Positions 53,098-62,030 of a DNA stretch of 64,000 nucleotides are shown in pieces. A program made the position numbers and the translations under genes. The notes under the pieces are model-generated. The model searched no databases and was not told where the DNA came from. It saw nothing but the letters and a program-made list of their open reading frames with translations. The DNA comes from Prado023 sp963706875 (GTDB lineage Bacteria > Actinomycetota > Actinomycetes > S36-B12 > CAIYMF01), in contig CAVPNW010000018.1 of the NCBI GenBank assembly GCA_963706875.1, positions 1 to 64,000 of the forward strand. The letters are read 5' to 3'. Every line of letters begins with the position of its first letter. Position 1 is the first letter of the stretch.

Positions 53098-55297
53098 CGG
53101 CTGCACCGCCAGACCCGTCCAAGGGGCCATGCAGCAGGGTGAAGATCCGCTCCGGAGTCATCGGGGCGACCACGTCCGCCGGGAGGTCCGGGCGCACAGA
53201 CTCGATCGCCGCGCGGATCGCGAACAGCGCGCCCAGTCCGTACACCAGGGGCGGCTCGCCCACGGCTTTGCTCCCGAGCAGCCCGGGAGACTCGCGCTGC
53301 AGCAGGGTCACCTCGACTTCCGGGGCGCTGTCGAGGTCGGGGATCTTGTAGGTCGCCAGCGAGTCTGTGACCAGCCGACCGGTCGTGTCATGACGGATCT
53401 CCTCGCTGGTCATCCAGCCGACCCCCTGGACGACGGCGCCCTCGACCTGGCCCCGGTCGATCGAGGGGTCGATGCTGCGCCCGATGTCGTGCACGACTGC
53501 GACCCGGTCGATGCGGGCGGTGCCGCGCAGGACGTCGACGCTCGACTCCACGACGGCCGCGCCGTACACGTGGTAGGCGAATGGCCGGCCGGTGAGGGCA
53601 CCTGCGGAGAAGTCCAGCCCGGGGGTCGTGTAGTGGGCCAGCGCCGAGAGCCCGATGCGCTCGGCGTGGGCGCGCTCGACCCGGTCAGCCCACTCCAGCT
53701 CCCCGTCGGGGTCGACCTTGTCCAGGCCGGCGCGGATCACCCGGCAGGCCTGGATCGCCGCCGCACCGTTGAGGTCCGCGCCCGTGCTCGCAGCGGTCGG
53801 CGAGACGTTGGCGACCCGGGACGTGGTGGTCGGCTCGACGTGGACCAGCTCGACCGGGATCCCCAGCTCCCGCGCGACCGCCGCCTGGATCTTGGCGTAC
53901 ACGCCCTGGCCCATCTCGACCGCGCCGGTTGTGACCGATACCGTCCCGTCGGCGTACACGTGGACGAGTGCCTCAGCCTGGTTCAGGGGTCGAGCAGTGA
54001 ACGCGATCCCGAAGCAGATCGGGATGACGTCCACGCCGCGCCGCTCGAGGGGGTGGGTCGCGTTGAACGCCTGCGCTGCGACGAGCATCCCCGCAGGGTC
54101 GTGGCGGGCCACGAGCTCCGCCCAGCACTCCCGGGCCCGCACATCGACCAGGGGCATCCCGTAGTAGGTGACGTCGCCCTCGCAGACGAGGTTGCGCTCC
54201 TGCAGCGCCATCGCAGGGACGCCCAGCTCGCGGGCTGCAGCCCGGATCGCCGACTCGAGGACTGCGATCGCCTGGGGGGCGCCGAACCCGCGGAAGGCCG
54301 TGTTGGACGGCAGGTTCGTCCGGGCGCTGGCAGCGGTGACCCGCACGTTCGGGATCGCGTACGCGTTGGTGGCGTGGAACAGCGAGCGCTCCAGGACCGC
54401 CGGCGAGAGGTCGGTCGTGCAGCCGGCGTCCTGCAGGAGCTTGGCCTCGTAGGCCACGAACCGCCCCTGCGCGTCCAGGCCGAGGCGGTAGTCGGCGCTG
54501 TAGGGGTGCCGCTTGCCCGTGATCCGCATGTCGTCACGGCGATCGGGCGCCACGCGGACGGGGTGTCCGGTCACCACAGCGCCCAACGCGGCGAGCGCGG
54601 CCCACGGCGTGGCCTGCTCCTCCTTGCCACCGAAGCCGCCGCCGAGTCGGGTGACCTGGAGCTCGACGAGGTTCATCGGCAGCCCGGTCACGGCTGCCAC
54701 CGCCCGCTGCGTCGCGCTCGGCGACTGCGTGGAGGAGTGCACCAGCAGGCCGCCGTCGTCTCGCGGGAGGGCCAGGGCGCTGTGCGTCTCGAGGTAGGCG
54801 TGCTCCTGGGCGCCGAGGTCGACCCGACCGGAGACGACGGTCGTGCAGCCGGCCCACGCGGCGTCGACGTCCCCACTGGCGAACGTGCGCGGCGGGGCAA
54901 GCACCTCGCCCCGCGCGAAGGCCTCGCGGGCATCGAGGACCGCTGGGAGCACCACCCAGTCGGCCGTGACGAGCTGGGCGGCGCGCCACGCGGCGTCGGC
55001 GGAGTCGGCGACCACGAGGGCGAATGGTTCGCCGACGCAGTGGACCTCGCCGTCAGCCAGCAGCGGCTCGTCGTGGGCCATCGTGCTGATCTGGTTGACG
55101 CCAGGGATGTTGGTGGCGGTGAGCACCGCCCGGACCCCGGGATGCCCCGAGGCGGCCGCGACGTCGAGTTCCCTGAACGAGGCATGGGCGTGCGGGGAGA
55201 CTGCGACCATCGCGTGCAGGCCACCAGATGGCAGGGGGAGGTCGGCGGTGAACCGGGCGGTCCCACGGATCAGGAGGTCGGTGTTGTCGGCGTTCAT
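53090..55297 (-). CDS. xdhB: Xanthine dehydrogenase-like molybdopterin-binding subunit
   Basis: This 735-residue molybdenum hydroxylase large subunit probably oxidises xanthine/hypoxanthine or a related heterocycle. It has VTRLGGGFGGKEEQ (cofactor binding), TAFRGFGAPQ, TGAVEMGQGVYAK and the catalytic glutamate in GSKAVGEPPLVYG. Length fits the bacterial XdhB class. Aldehyde or other purine-like substrates are possible. It overlaps xdhA by four bases. Confidence 0.9.
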   Translation of the reverse strand: MNADNTDLLIRGTARFTADLPLPSGGLHAMVAVSPHAHASFRELDVAAASGHPGVRAVLTATNIPGVNQISTMAHDEPLLADGEVHCVGEPFALVVADSADAAWRAAQLVTADWVVLPAVLDAREAFARGEVLAPPRTFASGDVDAAWAGCTTVVSGRVDLGAQEHAYLETHSALALPRDDGGLLVHSSTQSPSATQRAVAAVTGLPMNLVELQVTRLGGGFGGKEEQATPWAALAALGAVVTGHPVRVAPDRRDDMRITGKRHPYSADYRLGLDAQGRFVAYEAKLLQDAGCTTDLSPAVLERSLFHATNAYAIPNVRVTAASARTNLPSNTAFRGFGAPQAIAVLESAIRAAARELGVPAMALQERNLVCEGDVTYYGMPLVDVRARECWAELVARHDPAGMLVAAQAFNATHPLERRGVDVIPICFGIAFTARPLNQAEALVHVYADGTVSVTTGAVEMGQGVYAKIQAAVARELGIPVELVHVEPTTTSRVANVSPTAASTGADLNGAAAIQACRVIRAGLDKVDPDGELEWADRVERAHAERIGLSALAHYTTPGLDFSAGALTGRPFAYHVYGAAVVESSVDVLRGTARIDRVAVVHDIGRSIDPSIDRGQVEGAVVQGVGWMTSEEIRHDTTGRLVTDSLATYKIPDLDSAPEVEVTLLQRESPGLLGSKAVGEPPLVYGLGALFAIRAAIESVRPDLPADVVAPMTPERIFTLLHGPLDGSGGAADA

Positions 55298-56784
55298 GAG
55301 GCTGCGCCCGTCGTCGCGGGCTGGGCGCTGGGGATGGACGTTGGCTGGCCCGGCGGAACGTGCGGTCCGGGCCGGTCGGGCGGGCCGCTCGGGCCGGGCG
55401 CGATAGGCGGGCGGGACCGTTCGAGCACCGCGGCCGCGAGGCGCGGGTTCCCCTCGGTGAGCGCAGCGACGAGCAGGTGCCCCAGCAGGGCACGCTTGTA
55501 GGCGGCCGAGCCGCGGACGTCGTCGATGGGCGTGACCTCGTCGGCGAGGACGGCAACCGCCCGGCGGATCACCTGGGCATCCGGGCTCGTCCCGCGCAGG
55601 GCATCGGCGGTGCGGGTCAGCAGCAGCGGGATCGGGGCCACGCCACCGGCGGCGATCCGCAGGTCCACGAGGGCGCCGGCGGGCCCGACGTCGAGCCGTA
55701 CGGCGATGCTCGCACTGGCGATGTCGTCGAACCGGCGCTTGGCCACCTTCTCGAGGTGCAGCCGGGATCCGGGCGGTGGATCGGGGATCCGGACGGACAG
55801 CAGGACCTCGCCGCGGCGCAGGTCCACCGTCCGGTGGGCGAGGAAGAAGCGCTGCAGGGGGACCTCACGACGCCCAGCGGGACCGGACAGGACCACCGAC
55901 GCCCCCATCGCCAGGAGCGGCAGCGCGAGGTCGGCCGTGGGCGAGGCGTGCACGAGGTTGCCGCCGAGGGTCGCCGAGGCCCGAACGGCGGGGGAGCCGA
56001 ACTGCTCGAGGTGGTCGGGCACTGCCGGCCACCTCGCGGCGATCAGGGGACTGCCCTGGACCTCGGCGGCGGTCACGGCCGATCCGAGCTCCACGCCGCC
56101 CGGGATCTCGGTGATCCGGCACAGCTCGGGGACCCGGCGCAGCAGGGTCGGTCGCCGGTGCGGTGCAGTGGCGTGCCGGTGCTCGGGGATCTCGTCCGTG
56201 GCCCCTGCGAGCCACCGGTTCGGGTGCCCGTCGAAGGGCTCAGGCTCGATCGGGGGCAGTGCCATGGCGACCTGCAGGAGTGGCTCGGCCAGGAGGGCGT
56301 CGAGTGGGATCGGCCCCGGGCCGACGGCCAGCAGGTCACACGCCCGGCGGATCCCGGTGTACCCCGTGCACCGGCAGAGGTTGCCGGCCGCAGCGCGCCG
56401 CGGGTCTGTCCCGGACATCAGCGCCCAGGTCAGCGCGACGACGAAGCCCGGCGTGCAGAAGCCGCACTGCACCCCGCCGGAGTCGATCAGCGCGCGCTGC
56501 ACCGGTCCGAGCTCATCACCCGAGAGCCCCTCTGCCGTGATGACATGGCACCCAGCAACCATCGCCACGGTTGTCAGGCAGGCGTTGTGCAGCTCGTAGA
56601 CGGGCTCGAACCGGTCCGGTGAGCGCGTCCCGACGAGGACCATGCAGGTGCCACAGTCACCGGTCCGGCAGCCCGGCTTGGTGGCGGTGAGGTCGCATCC
56701 CTCACGCAGGAGGTCAATCAGGGTTGAGCCAGCGGGCGCTGAACTGCGCACCGTGCGGTCGTTGACGTGGACGATGGTGACCAC
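55294..56784 (-). CDS. xdhA: Xanthine dehydrogenase-like iron-sulfur/FAD subunit
   Basis: The 496-residue product carries both electron-transfer domains of the enzyme. The plant-type [2Fe-2S] domain has CRTGDCGTC. The second [2Fe-2S] domain has GVQCGFCTPG and NLCRCTGYTGI. An FAD domain from about residue 200 has TLGGNLVHASPTADLALPLLAMG. It transfers electrons from the molybdenum centre of XdhB to NAD. The C-terminal 40 residues are Pro-rich and probably disordered. It is the first gene of the xdh operon. Confidence 0.9.
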   Translation of the reverse strand: MVTIVHVNDRTVRSSAPAGSTLIDLLREGCDLTATKPGCRTGDCGTCMVLVGTRSPDRFEPVYELHNACLTTVAMVAGCHVITAEGLSGDELGPVQRALIDSGGVQCGFCTPGFVVALTWALMSGTDPRRAAAGNLCRCTGYTGIRRACDLLAVGPGPIPLDALLAEPLLQVAMALPPIEPEPFDGHPNRWLAGATDEIPEHRHATAPHRRPTLLRRVPELCRITEIPGGVELGSAVTAAEVQGSPLIAARWPAVPDHLEQFGSPAVRASATLGGNLVHASPTADLALPLLAMGASVVLSGPAGRREVPLQRFFLAHRTVDLRRGEVLLSVRIPDPPPGSRLHLEKVAKRRFDDIASASIAVRLDVGPAGALVDLRIAAGGVAPIPLLLTRTADALRGTSPDAQVIRRAVAVLADEVTPIDDVRGSAAYKRALLGHLLVAALTEGNPRLAAAVLERSRPPIAPGPSGPPDRPGPHVPPGQPTSIPSAQPATTGAAS

Positions 56785-56812
56785 GCTTCGACGCTAGCCC
56801 CAGCGACCCGGA

Positions 56813-56867
56813 GATCGCACGCCCGGGCCCGGGTCCACCACTCCCGTGCTGGGACCCGCGTGCGATC
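56813..56867 (-). terminator. Long hairpin between the LURP-one gene and xdhA
   Basis: GATCGCACGC (56813-56822) pairs perfectly with GCGTGCGATC (56858-56867), and GGGTCC (56831-56836) with GGACCC (56852-56857), leaving an 8-nt bulge. The stem starts inside the stop codon of the LURP-one gene and lies upstream of xdhA, so it probably ends the first transcript. There is no T-run. Confidence 0.5.
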
Positions 56868-57375
56868 AGTCGCGCTCGACCCACCGGTCGATGGCCCACA
56901 CCACGGCCATGACCAGGCCCGGGTCCAGCGAGCTCAGGTAGTCCACGGTGTACTTGTCGCGCACGGTCAGCCACTTCTGGGTGATCGTCGCGATCGGCTG
57001 GCCCTCGGAGCTGATGGAGTAGTTCTTCTCCATCAGGGTGCCCTGCACCTGCCACGTGCTCCCGTCGGCCATCGTCATGGTCATCTTGTCCTTGATGACG
57101 GAGAAGGCCTTGGCCTTGAGCTCGGCGACCTGGGAGCCGTCCGCGGCGGAGATCGTCATCCTCTTCGGGATGCCGAGGAACTGGCCCTTGACCGTGTAGA
57201 GGACCGTGTCCTGGGCGTCGCGCACCTCGGCCTTCGGGGTCGTGCCGATCTTGCCGTCGACGAACAGGACGCGGGCCCCGCCGGTGTCGCTCACCTCGAA
57301 GTCCCGGCCGGCGCCGAACTTGCTCTTGAACAGGATCCGGGACCAACCGTCCGCGGGAGGGGGTGCTTCAGCCAT
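56866..57375 (-). CDS. LURP-one-related (tubby-like) protein
   Basis: The 169-residue protein matches the LURP-one/DUF567 fold: FKSKFGAGRDFEVSDTGG near the start, KGQFLGIPKRMTIS in the middle and KWLTVRDKYTVDY near the end. It is a beta-barrel with a C-terminal helix (DPGLVMAVVWAIDRW) that may sit at the membrane. Bacterial members have no assigned function. It follows the toroid-cyclase-like gene after 79 nt containing a large inverted repeat. Confidence 0.82.
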   Translation of the reverse strand: MAEAPPPADGWSRILFKSKFGAGRDFEVSDTGGARVLFVDGKIGTTPKAEVRDAQDTVLYTVKGQFLGIPKRMTISAADGSQVAELKAKAFSVIKDKMTMTMADGSTWQVQGTLMEKNYSISSEGQPIATITQKWLTVRDKYTVDYLSSLDPGLVMAVVWAIDRWVERD

Positions 57376-57387
57376 GCACGAATCCTT

Positions 57388-57449
57388 GCAGACGACCCGA
57401 CCAGGCGCACGGGGCCCCTGTCGGGGAGTGCGGTCGATGGGTCGTCTGC
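57388..57449. repeat. 11-bp inverted repeat upstream of the LURP-one gene
   Basis: GCAGACGACCC (57388-57398) and GGGTCGTCTGC (57439-57449) are perfect complements separated by 40 nt that contain further CCCC/GGGG pairing. It is placed between two minus-strand genes and may end the upstream transcript or form the leader of the LURP-one gene. Confidence 0.6.
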
Positions 57450-57454
57450 CTGGG

Positions 57455-58468
57455 TCACCCCGCTGCGCGCAGCACCGTGCATGCCCGCAGGGTCACCCAC
57501 TTGGACGGCGACCCCTGGTGTTCGAAGTCCACCCAGGTCTTGCCGCGGTACGCGTAGCGGTTCGCCCACCGGCCGTCCGCGTCCTGCCCTGCCACGAGCC
57601 AGTCGTAGGACGCCGCCAGCCGTTCGTCGCGGGCGTGGCCGAGCTCGGCCAGCGCCTCGAGGACCTGCAGAACGTCGGCCACGTACCCGGAGGGGAAGCC
57701 CAGCTTGAACCACGACGTGGATGGCTTCGTGTTGCCCCACCCCATGGGGTAGTCGGCCTGCGCCGGGTCGTGGGAGAGCAGGAACTCCACTCCTGCATCG
57801 ATCGCCGCCACCACCTCGGGGGACCGCGCCGACTCGGGGATGCGGGCCAGGGCCAGCATCTCCTTGGCTGCCCCCCATGCGCACGGCAGGGCCTCGTTCG
57901 CGCCGCACGCGAACCCTGGCCCGGTCGTCCCCGAGGCGTAGTAGCGCGGCGCGTCCTGCCCGGTGATCGCCCGAGCTGCCCAGCTGATCGCCGACTGGAC
58001 CCGATCGTCGCCCAGGTGGCCGAACCCGATGAGCGCGCGCAGCAGGTTGCCGTTCAGGCAGTGCAGGACGCTCGAGGGCGGGGGCGCGACCTCCCTGTGC
58101 GAGCCGGAGCACCCCAGGCCGCCCGAGGCGGTCGGGTTCATCCGCAGGACGTAGTCGCACGCCCGTTGGACGCGCTCGTCGGCTGGGTCCGCCCCGAGCT
58201 GGTCGAGGAAGATCAACGACCAGACGGTGCCGGTGTACTTGGGCGCGTAGCCGGGGCCAGGCTTGACCCACCACCCCTCGGGAGACTGGGCGGCCAGGGT
58301 GGCCGCGATCGGATCGCAGGCCATGGCCCCAGCCCGCGCGCTGACCGTGTCGGGATCGTCGGCCGGGCGATCCATCAGCCGCTGGAGGGTGGCCGCGCGC
58401 ACGGCCGGGGTCTCGGGTTCGAGCAGCCACGACACCGGGTCGCCCCGGAGCCGATCGGTCCAGGTCAT
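57455..58468 (-). CDS. Alpha/alpha-toroid (terpene-cyclase-like) protein, function unknown
   Basis: The 337-residue product shows repeated helical pairs typical of the squalene-cyclase/prenyltransferase toroid: AAQSPEGWWVKPGPGYAPKY, GGLGCSGSH, a Cys-containing centre (HCLNGNLLRALIGFGHLGD) and GQDADGRWANRY. The DXDD catalytic motif of squalene cyclases is not evident, so cyclase activity is doubtful. It may instead bind a ligand or metal through the conserved Cys and His residues. It is transcribed divergently from the hydrogenase operon across a 150-nt region holding a DosR-like box. Confidence 0.7.
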   Translation of the reverse strand: MTWTDRLRGDPVSWLLEPETPAVRAATLQRLMDRPADDPDTVSARAGAMACDPIAATLAAQSPEGWWVKPGPGYAPKYTGTVWSLIFLDQLGADPADERVQRACDYVLRMNPTASGGLGCSGSHREVAPPPSSVLHCLNGNLLRALIGFGHLGDDRVQSAISWAARAITGQDAPRYYASGTTGPGFACGANEALPCAWGAAKEMLALARIPESARSPEVVAAIDAGVEFLLSHDPAQADYPMGWGNTKPSTSWFKLGFPSGYVADVLQVLEALAELGHARDERLAASYDWLVAGQDADGRWANRYAYRGKTWVDFEHQGSPSKWVTLRACTVLRAAG

Positions 58469-58549
58469 GGGTCAAGCATGGCACCGGAGCTCCCGGCTGG
58501 TCGCGGCGGCGACCAGGCCCCGGCGTCCGCCGATCGCCCTGTGCCGGCA

Positions 58550-58564
58550 GTGACGAAAGGCCCT
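58550..58564 (+). promoter_or_regulatory. DosR-box-like site upstream of the hydrogenase operon
   Basis: GTGACGAAAGGCCCT matches the degenerate mycobacterial DosR motif GGGACTTNNGNCCCT at most defined positions and sits 54 nt before the ATG at 58619. It also lies about 80 nt from the divergent toroid-protein start. Binding is inferred from the motif plus the DosR homologue at 44348. Confidence 0.5.
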
Positions 58565-58618
58565 ATCTGGCCGGTGATCGGCGGCCATAGGCTGGCGGGG
58601 CCGCCGTCGGAGGTGCCC

Positions 58619-59818
58619 ATGGCAACTGGCACGATCCTGGATCTCCATGGCCTGCAGGCGCTCATCGACGCCCTGCGTGGTCGTGGCTACCGAGTCATTG
58701 GCCCCAGGCCCCGGGACGGTGCGCTGGTGCTGGCCGACATCACCTCGGTCGAGGACCTCCCCCGCGGCATCGGCGACGACCAGGCGGCAGGCCACTACCG
58801 GACCCGTGCCCGCGAGGACGGAGCCCTGTTCGGGTTCGCGGCAACCGCGCAGTCGGCCAAGCCGCTGCTGTTCCCCGCCGACGAGCAGCTCTGGCGTGGA
58901 ATGCGCGCGGGCGAGGGGTTCGGGCTCTCGCCCGCGGAGCCAGATCCGGCACCCGTCGCCCTGCTGGGCATCCGCGGGTGCGACCTCGCTGCGATCGGCA
59001 TCCACGACACGGTCCTGCTCGGGCGGGCAGCGGTTGACACGCACTACGCGACCCGGCGCGCGCACTGCTTCCTGATCGCCGTCACCTGCGCGACCCCGGC
59101 AGGGACCTGCTTCTGCGCCTCGATGGGGACCGGGCCGAAGCCCGGCGAGGGAGCCGACCTGACGATGACGGAGCTGATCGACGCCGACGGGCACCGCTTC
59201 CTGGTCGAGACCGGGACCCCGGCGGGCGAGGAGGTCCTCGCCGAGGTGGCCAGCACTCCGGCGGTGGAGGCCGACCTTGCCGCCGCCGAGGCTGTCGTGG
59301 CCGGCGCGGTCGCCCAGATGGGGCGCACGCTGCAGACCGACGACCTGCGCGACCTGCTGTACTCGAGCGCCGAGAGCCCCCGGTGGAACGACGTGGCCGA
59401 GCGCTGCCTGGCCTGCACGAACTGCACGATGGTGTGCCCCACGTGCTTCTGCACCTCCGTGGAGGACGTGAGCGACCTGTCCGGGGACGTCAACGAGCGG
59501 CACCGGGTCTGGGACTCGTGCTTCTCGATGGAGTACTCGCGGCTGCACGGCGGCGCGGTGCGAACCTCGACCGGCGCCCGCTACCGGCAGTGGCTGACCC
59601 ACAAGCTCGCTGCGTGGACAGACCAGTTCGGCACGTCGGGCTGCGTGGGCTGCGGGCGCTGCATCACCTGGTGCCCCGCCGGGATCGACCTGACCGCCGA
59701 GGTGGCTGCCCTGCGCGAGGACGCGACGCACCGCGAGACCACCCCGGCCAGCGCCGCCATCGCTGCGCCGCCCGGTACCGGCCCCGCGACACCCCCGACC
59801 CCGAGCACCGGCCGCTAG
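58619..59818 (+). CDS. hyhB: Group 3b [NiFe]-hydrogenase 4Fe-4S electron-transfer subunit
   Basis: The 399-residue beta subunit relays electrons between the flavin subunit and the hydrogenase core. Two ferredoxin-type motifs lie near the C-terminus: CLACTNCTMVCPTCFC and CVGCGRCITWCP. The N-terminal half has the family stretch LLGIRGCDLAAIGIHD and a CFCASMGTGP motif. The ATG at 58619 follows GGAGGTG. It is the first gene of the six-gene operon ending at 63981. Confidence 0.88.
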   Translation: MATGTILDLHGLQALIDALRGRGYRVIGPRPRDGALVLADITSVEDLPRGIGDDQAAGHYRTRAREDGALFGFAATAQSAKPLLFPADEQLWRGMRAGEGFGLSPAEPDPAPVALLGIRGCDLAAIGIHDTVLLGRAAVDTHYATRRAHCFLIAVTCATPAGTCFCASMGTGPKPGEGADLTMTELIDADGHRFLVETGTPAGEEVLAEVASTPAVEADLAAAEAVVAGAVAQMGRTLQTDDLRDLLYSSAESPRWNDVAERCLACTNCTMVCPTCFCTSVEDVSDLSGDVNERHRVWDSCFSMEYSRLHGGAVRTSTGARYRQWLTHKLAAWTDQFGTSGCVGCGRCITWCPAGIDLTAEVAALREDATHRETTPASAAIAAPPGTGPATPPTPSTGR

Positions 59819-59827
59819 GAGGACCCC

Positions 59828-60289
59828 ATGCGCACACTGGTCGAGTACCTGCCTGAGCACCCCTTCTTCGCCGGGCTCGACGAGGCCGCGATGGAGCTGG
59901 TCGTCGGCTGCGCACAGAACGTGCACTTCAGCCAGGGCGACGTCCTGTTCCGTACTGGGGAGCAGGCCAACACGTTCTACGTGATCCGCCACGGCCGGGT
60001 CGCCCTGGACATCCACGACCCCCGCCGCGGAACGATCGTCGTGGCCAGCCTCGGCGAGGGTGAGGTCGCCGGGTGGTCCTGGCTCGTCCCGCCCTACCAG
60101 TGGATGTTCGACGCCCGCGCTGTCTCCCCGGTGAGCGCGGTGGCCCTCGATGGCGCGTGCCTGCGCGGCAAGTGCGACCAGGACCCCGCACTCGGCTACG
60201 CCCTGATGCAGCGGGTCTCGCACGTCATGTACGAGCGGCTGCAGGACGCCCGGATGCGCCTGCTCGACCTCTACGGGAGCCCGTCGTGA
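59828..60289 (+). CDS. Cyclic-nucleotide-binding-domain protein without DNA-binding domain
   Basis: The 153-residue product is a lone Crp-like beta-roll (LPEHPFFAGLDEAAMELVVG, FRTGEQANTFYVIRHGRVAL, LGEGEVAGWSWL) plus a C-terminal helix. There is no helix-turn-helix, so it is unlikely to be a transcription factor. It may sense a ligand and adjust the enzyme encoded around it. It has its own AGGAGG site and overlaps hyhG (GTGA). Confidence 0.82.
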   Translation: MRTLVEYLPEHPFFAGLDEAAMELVVGCAQNVHFSQGDVLFRTGEQANTFYVIRHGRVALDIHDPRRGTIVVASLGEGEVAGWSWLVPPYQWMFDARAVSPVSAVALDGACLRGKCDQDPALGYALMQRVSHVMYERLQDARMRLLDLYGSPS

Positions 60290-61152
60290 GCGTGGACGCA
60301 CCCCCCGCGACAGCCAGCGGCGACCTGCCTGTCGACCCCATGCTGCCGCGACCGTTCCAGGTCATCGGCACGCACCTGGACACCCGCGACACGGTGACCC
60401 TGGCCCTCGAACCCCTGGACGGGGCCCCCCTGGTGCACCGGGCCGGGCAGTTCACGATGCTGCACGCGTTCGGCGTCGGCGAGGTCCCGATCTCGATCTG
60501 CGGCGACCCGATGCGCCCGGGTCCGCTGATGCACACGATCCGTGACGTGGGGGCCGTCACGCACGCACTGGTCACCGCGACCCCGGGTACGACCATCGGC
60601 GTCCGCGGGCCGTTCGGCACCGGCTGGGACGTCTCCGACGGCCGCGGCGGGGACGTGGTCATCGTCACCGGCGGGATCGGCCTGGCGCCACTGCGCCCCG
60701 CGATCCTGGAGGTGGTGGCGCGCCGGGCCGAGTACGGCCGGGTTGTGCTGCTCTACGGCGCGCGCTCGCCCGAGGACATCCTCTTCGCCGAGGACATGGC
60801 CGCCTGGGCGGCTGACCACGGCATCGTCGTGGAGGTGACCGTCGACTACGGACCGCCGAGCTGGACCGGGCGGGTCGGGCTGGTCACGAACCTGGTGGCC
60901 CGGGCAGGATTCGATCCCCTGCACACCCTGGCCCTGGTCTGCGGGCCCGAGGTGATGATGCGCTACGCCGCCACCGCGCTGGTCGCCCGCGGGGTGCGCC
61001 CCGAACGGATCCGGCTGTCGATGGAGCGCAACATGAAGTGCGGCGTGGGGCTGTGCGGGCACTGCCAGCTGCGCGAGCTGTTCCTGTGCGTGGACGGGCC
61101 GGTGCTGGACTACGCGCGGCTGGCCCCCCTGATGGACGTCCAGGAGTTGTGA
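60286..61152 (+). CDS. hyhG: Group 3b hydrogenase FAD/NAD(P)-binding subunit
   Basis: The 288-residue gamma subunit exchanges electrons with NAD(P)H. It has a ferredoxin-reductase FAD barrel (RAGQFTMLHAFGVGEVPISI), a dinucleotide motif VTGGIGLAPLRP and a C-terminal [2Fe-2S] site CGVGLCGHCQLRELFLC. All three are shared with dihydroorotate dehydrogenase electron-transfer subunits. The GTG at 60286 is set by the overlap with the previous stop. Confidence 0.88.
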   Translation: MSVDAPPATASGDLPVDPMLPRPFQVIGTHLDTRDTVTLALEPLDGAPLVHRAGQFTMLHAFGVGEVPISICGDPMRPGPLMHTIRDVGAVTHALVTATPGTTIGVRGPFGTGWDVSDGRGGDVVIVTGGIGLAPLRPAILEVVARRAEYGRVVLLYGARSPEDILFAEDMAAWAADHGIVVEVTVDYGPPSWTGRVGLVTNLVARAGFDPLHTLALVCGPEVMMRYAATALVARGVRPERIRLSMERNMKCGVGLCGHCQLRELFLCVDGPVLDYARLAPLMDVQEL

Positions 61153-62030
61153 TGACCGAGTCCCCGACCGCCGTCCGCACGCCCGATGCCGGGTTGTCCA
61201 TGAAGGCGACTCCCGACCCCGGATCGTCGACCCCTGAGGCGGACGCCCCTGCCGCGCGCCCCACGCTGGCCGTCTGGAAGTTCGCCTCGTGCGACGGCTG
61301 CCAGCTCACCCTGCTCAACTGCGAGGACGAGCTGCTCGCGGTGGCCGAGCGGGTGCAGGTCGCCTACTTCCCCGAGGCCACGCGCGCGGTGGTCGCCGGG
61401 CCCTACGACATCAGCCTCGTCGAGGGCTCGATCACCACCCCCGGGGACGCCGAGCGCATCCAGCAGGTGCGCGCTGCGTCGCGCACGCTGGTCACGATCG
61501 GGGCGTGCGCCACCAGCGGGGGGATCCAGGCGCTGCGCAACTTCGCCGACGTCGGGGAGTACCTGTCGGTCGTGTACGCCCATCCGGCCTACCTGGCCAC
61601 CCTCGACCGCTCGACCCCGATCTCCGCGCACGTGACCGTCGACTTCCAGCTGCGCGGCTGCCCGATCGACAAGAACCAGCTGCTCGAGGTGCTCTCCGCG
61701 ATGCTCCAGGGGCGCAGGCCGCGTGTGCCCTCCTACAGCGTCTGCGTGGAGTGCAAGCGCCGCGGTGCTGTCTGCGTCGCCGTCGCCGACGGGATGCCGT
61801 GCCTCGGGCCCGTCACCCAGGCCGGGTGCGGGGCCCTGTGCCCCTCCTACCACCGCGGCTGCTACGGCTGCTTCGGCCCGCAAGACACCCCCAACACCGC
61901 CTCCCTGGCCGAGCGGCTGCGGGCCCACGGGATGCCCGAGGTCGACGTGATGCGCTTCTTCCGAACGTTCAACGCGGGGTCGCAGCCCTTCCGCGTCCAG
62001 AGCCTGACCCACGAGGAGGTGGCACCGTGA
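61152..62030 (+). CDS. hyhS: Group 3b [NiFe]-hydrogenase small subunit
   Basis: The delta subunit carries the iron-sulfur chain to the active site. The 292-residue product has the proximal-cluster cysteines in KFASCDGCQLTLLNCE, then GACATSGGIQ and LRGCPIDKNQLL, and a C-terminal cysteine cluster in MPCLGPVTQAGCGALCP and GCYGCFGP. There is no twin-arginine signal, so the enzyme is cytoplasmic. It overlaps hyhG and hyhL. Confidence 0.92.
   Translation: MTESPTAVRTPDAGLSMKATPDPGSSTPEADAPAARPTLAVWKFASCDGCQLTLLNCEDELLAVAERVQVAYFPEATRAVVAGPYDISLVEGSITTPGDAERIQQVRAASRTLVTIGACATSGGIQALRNFADVGEYLSVVYAHPAYLATLDRSTPISAHVTVDFQLRGCPIDKNQLLEVLSAMLQGRRPRVPSYSVCVECKRRGAVCVAVADGMPCLGPVTQAGCGALCPSYHRGCYGCFGPQDTPNTASLAERLRAHGMPEVDVMRFFRTFNAGSQPFRVQSLTHEEVAP

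Noticed and set aside
52385..55501. Plus-strand open frame of over 1000 codons opposite xdhB/xdhC
   Set aside because: The minus strand encodes full xanthine-dehydrogenase motifs. The plus-strand product is Arg/Ser/Pro or Val/Gly rich without any recognisable domain.
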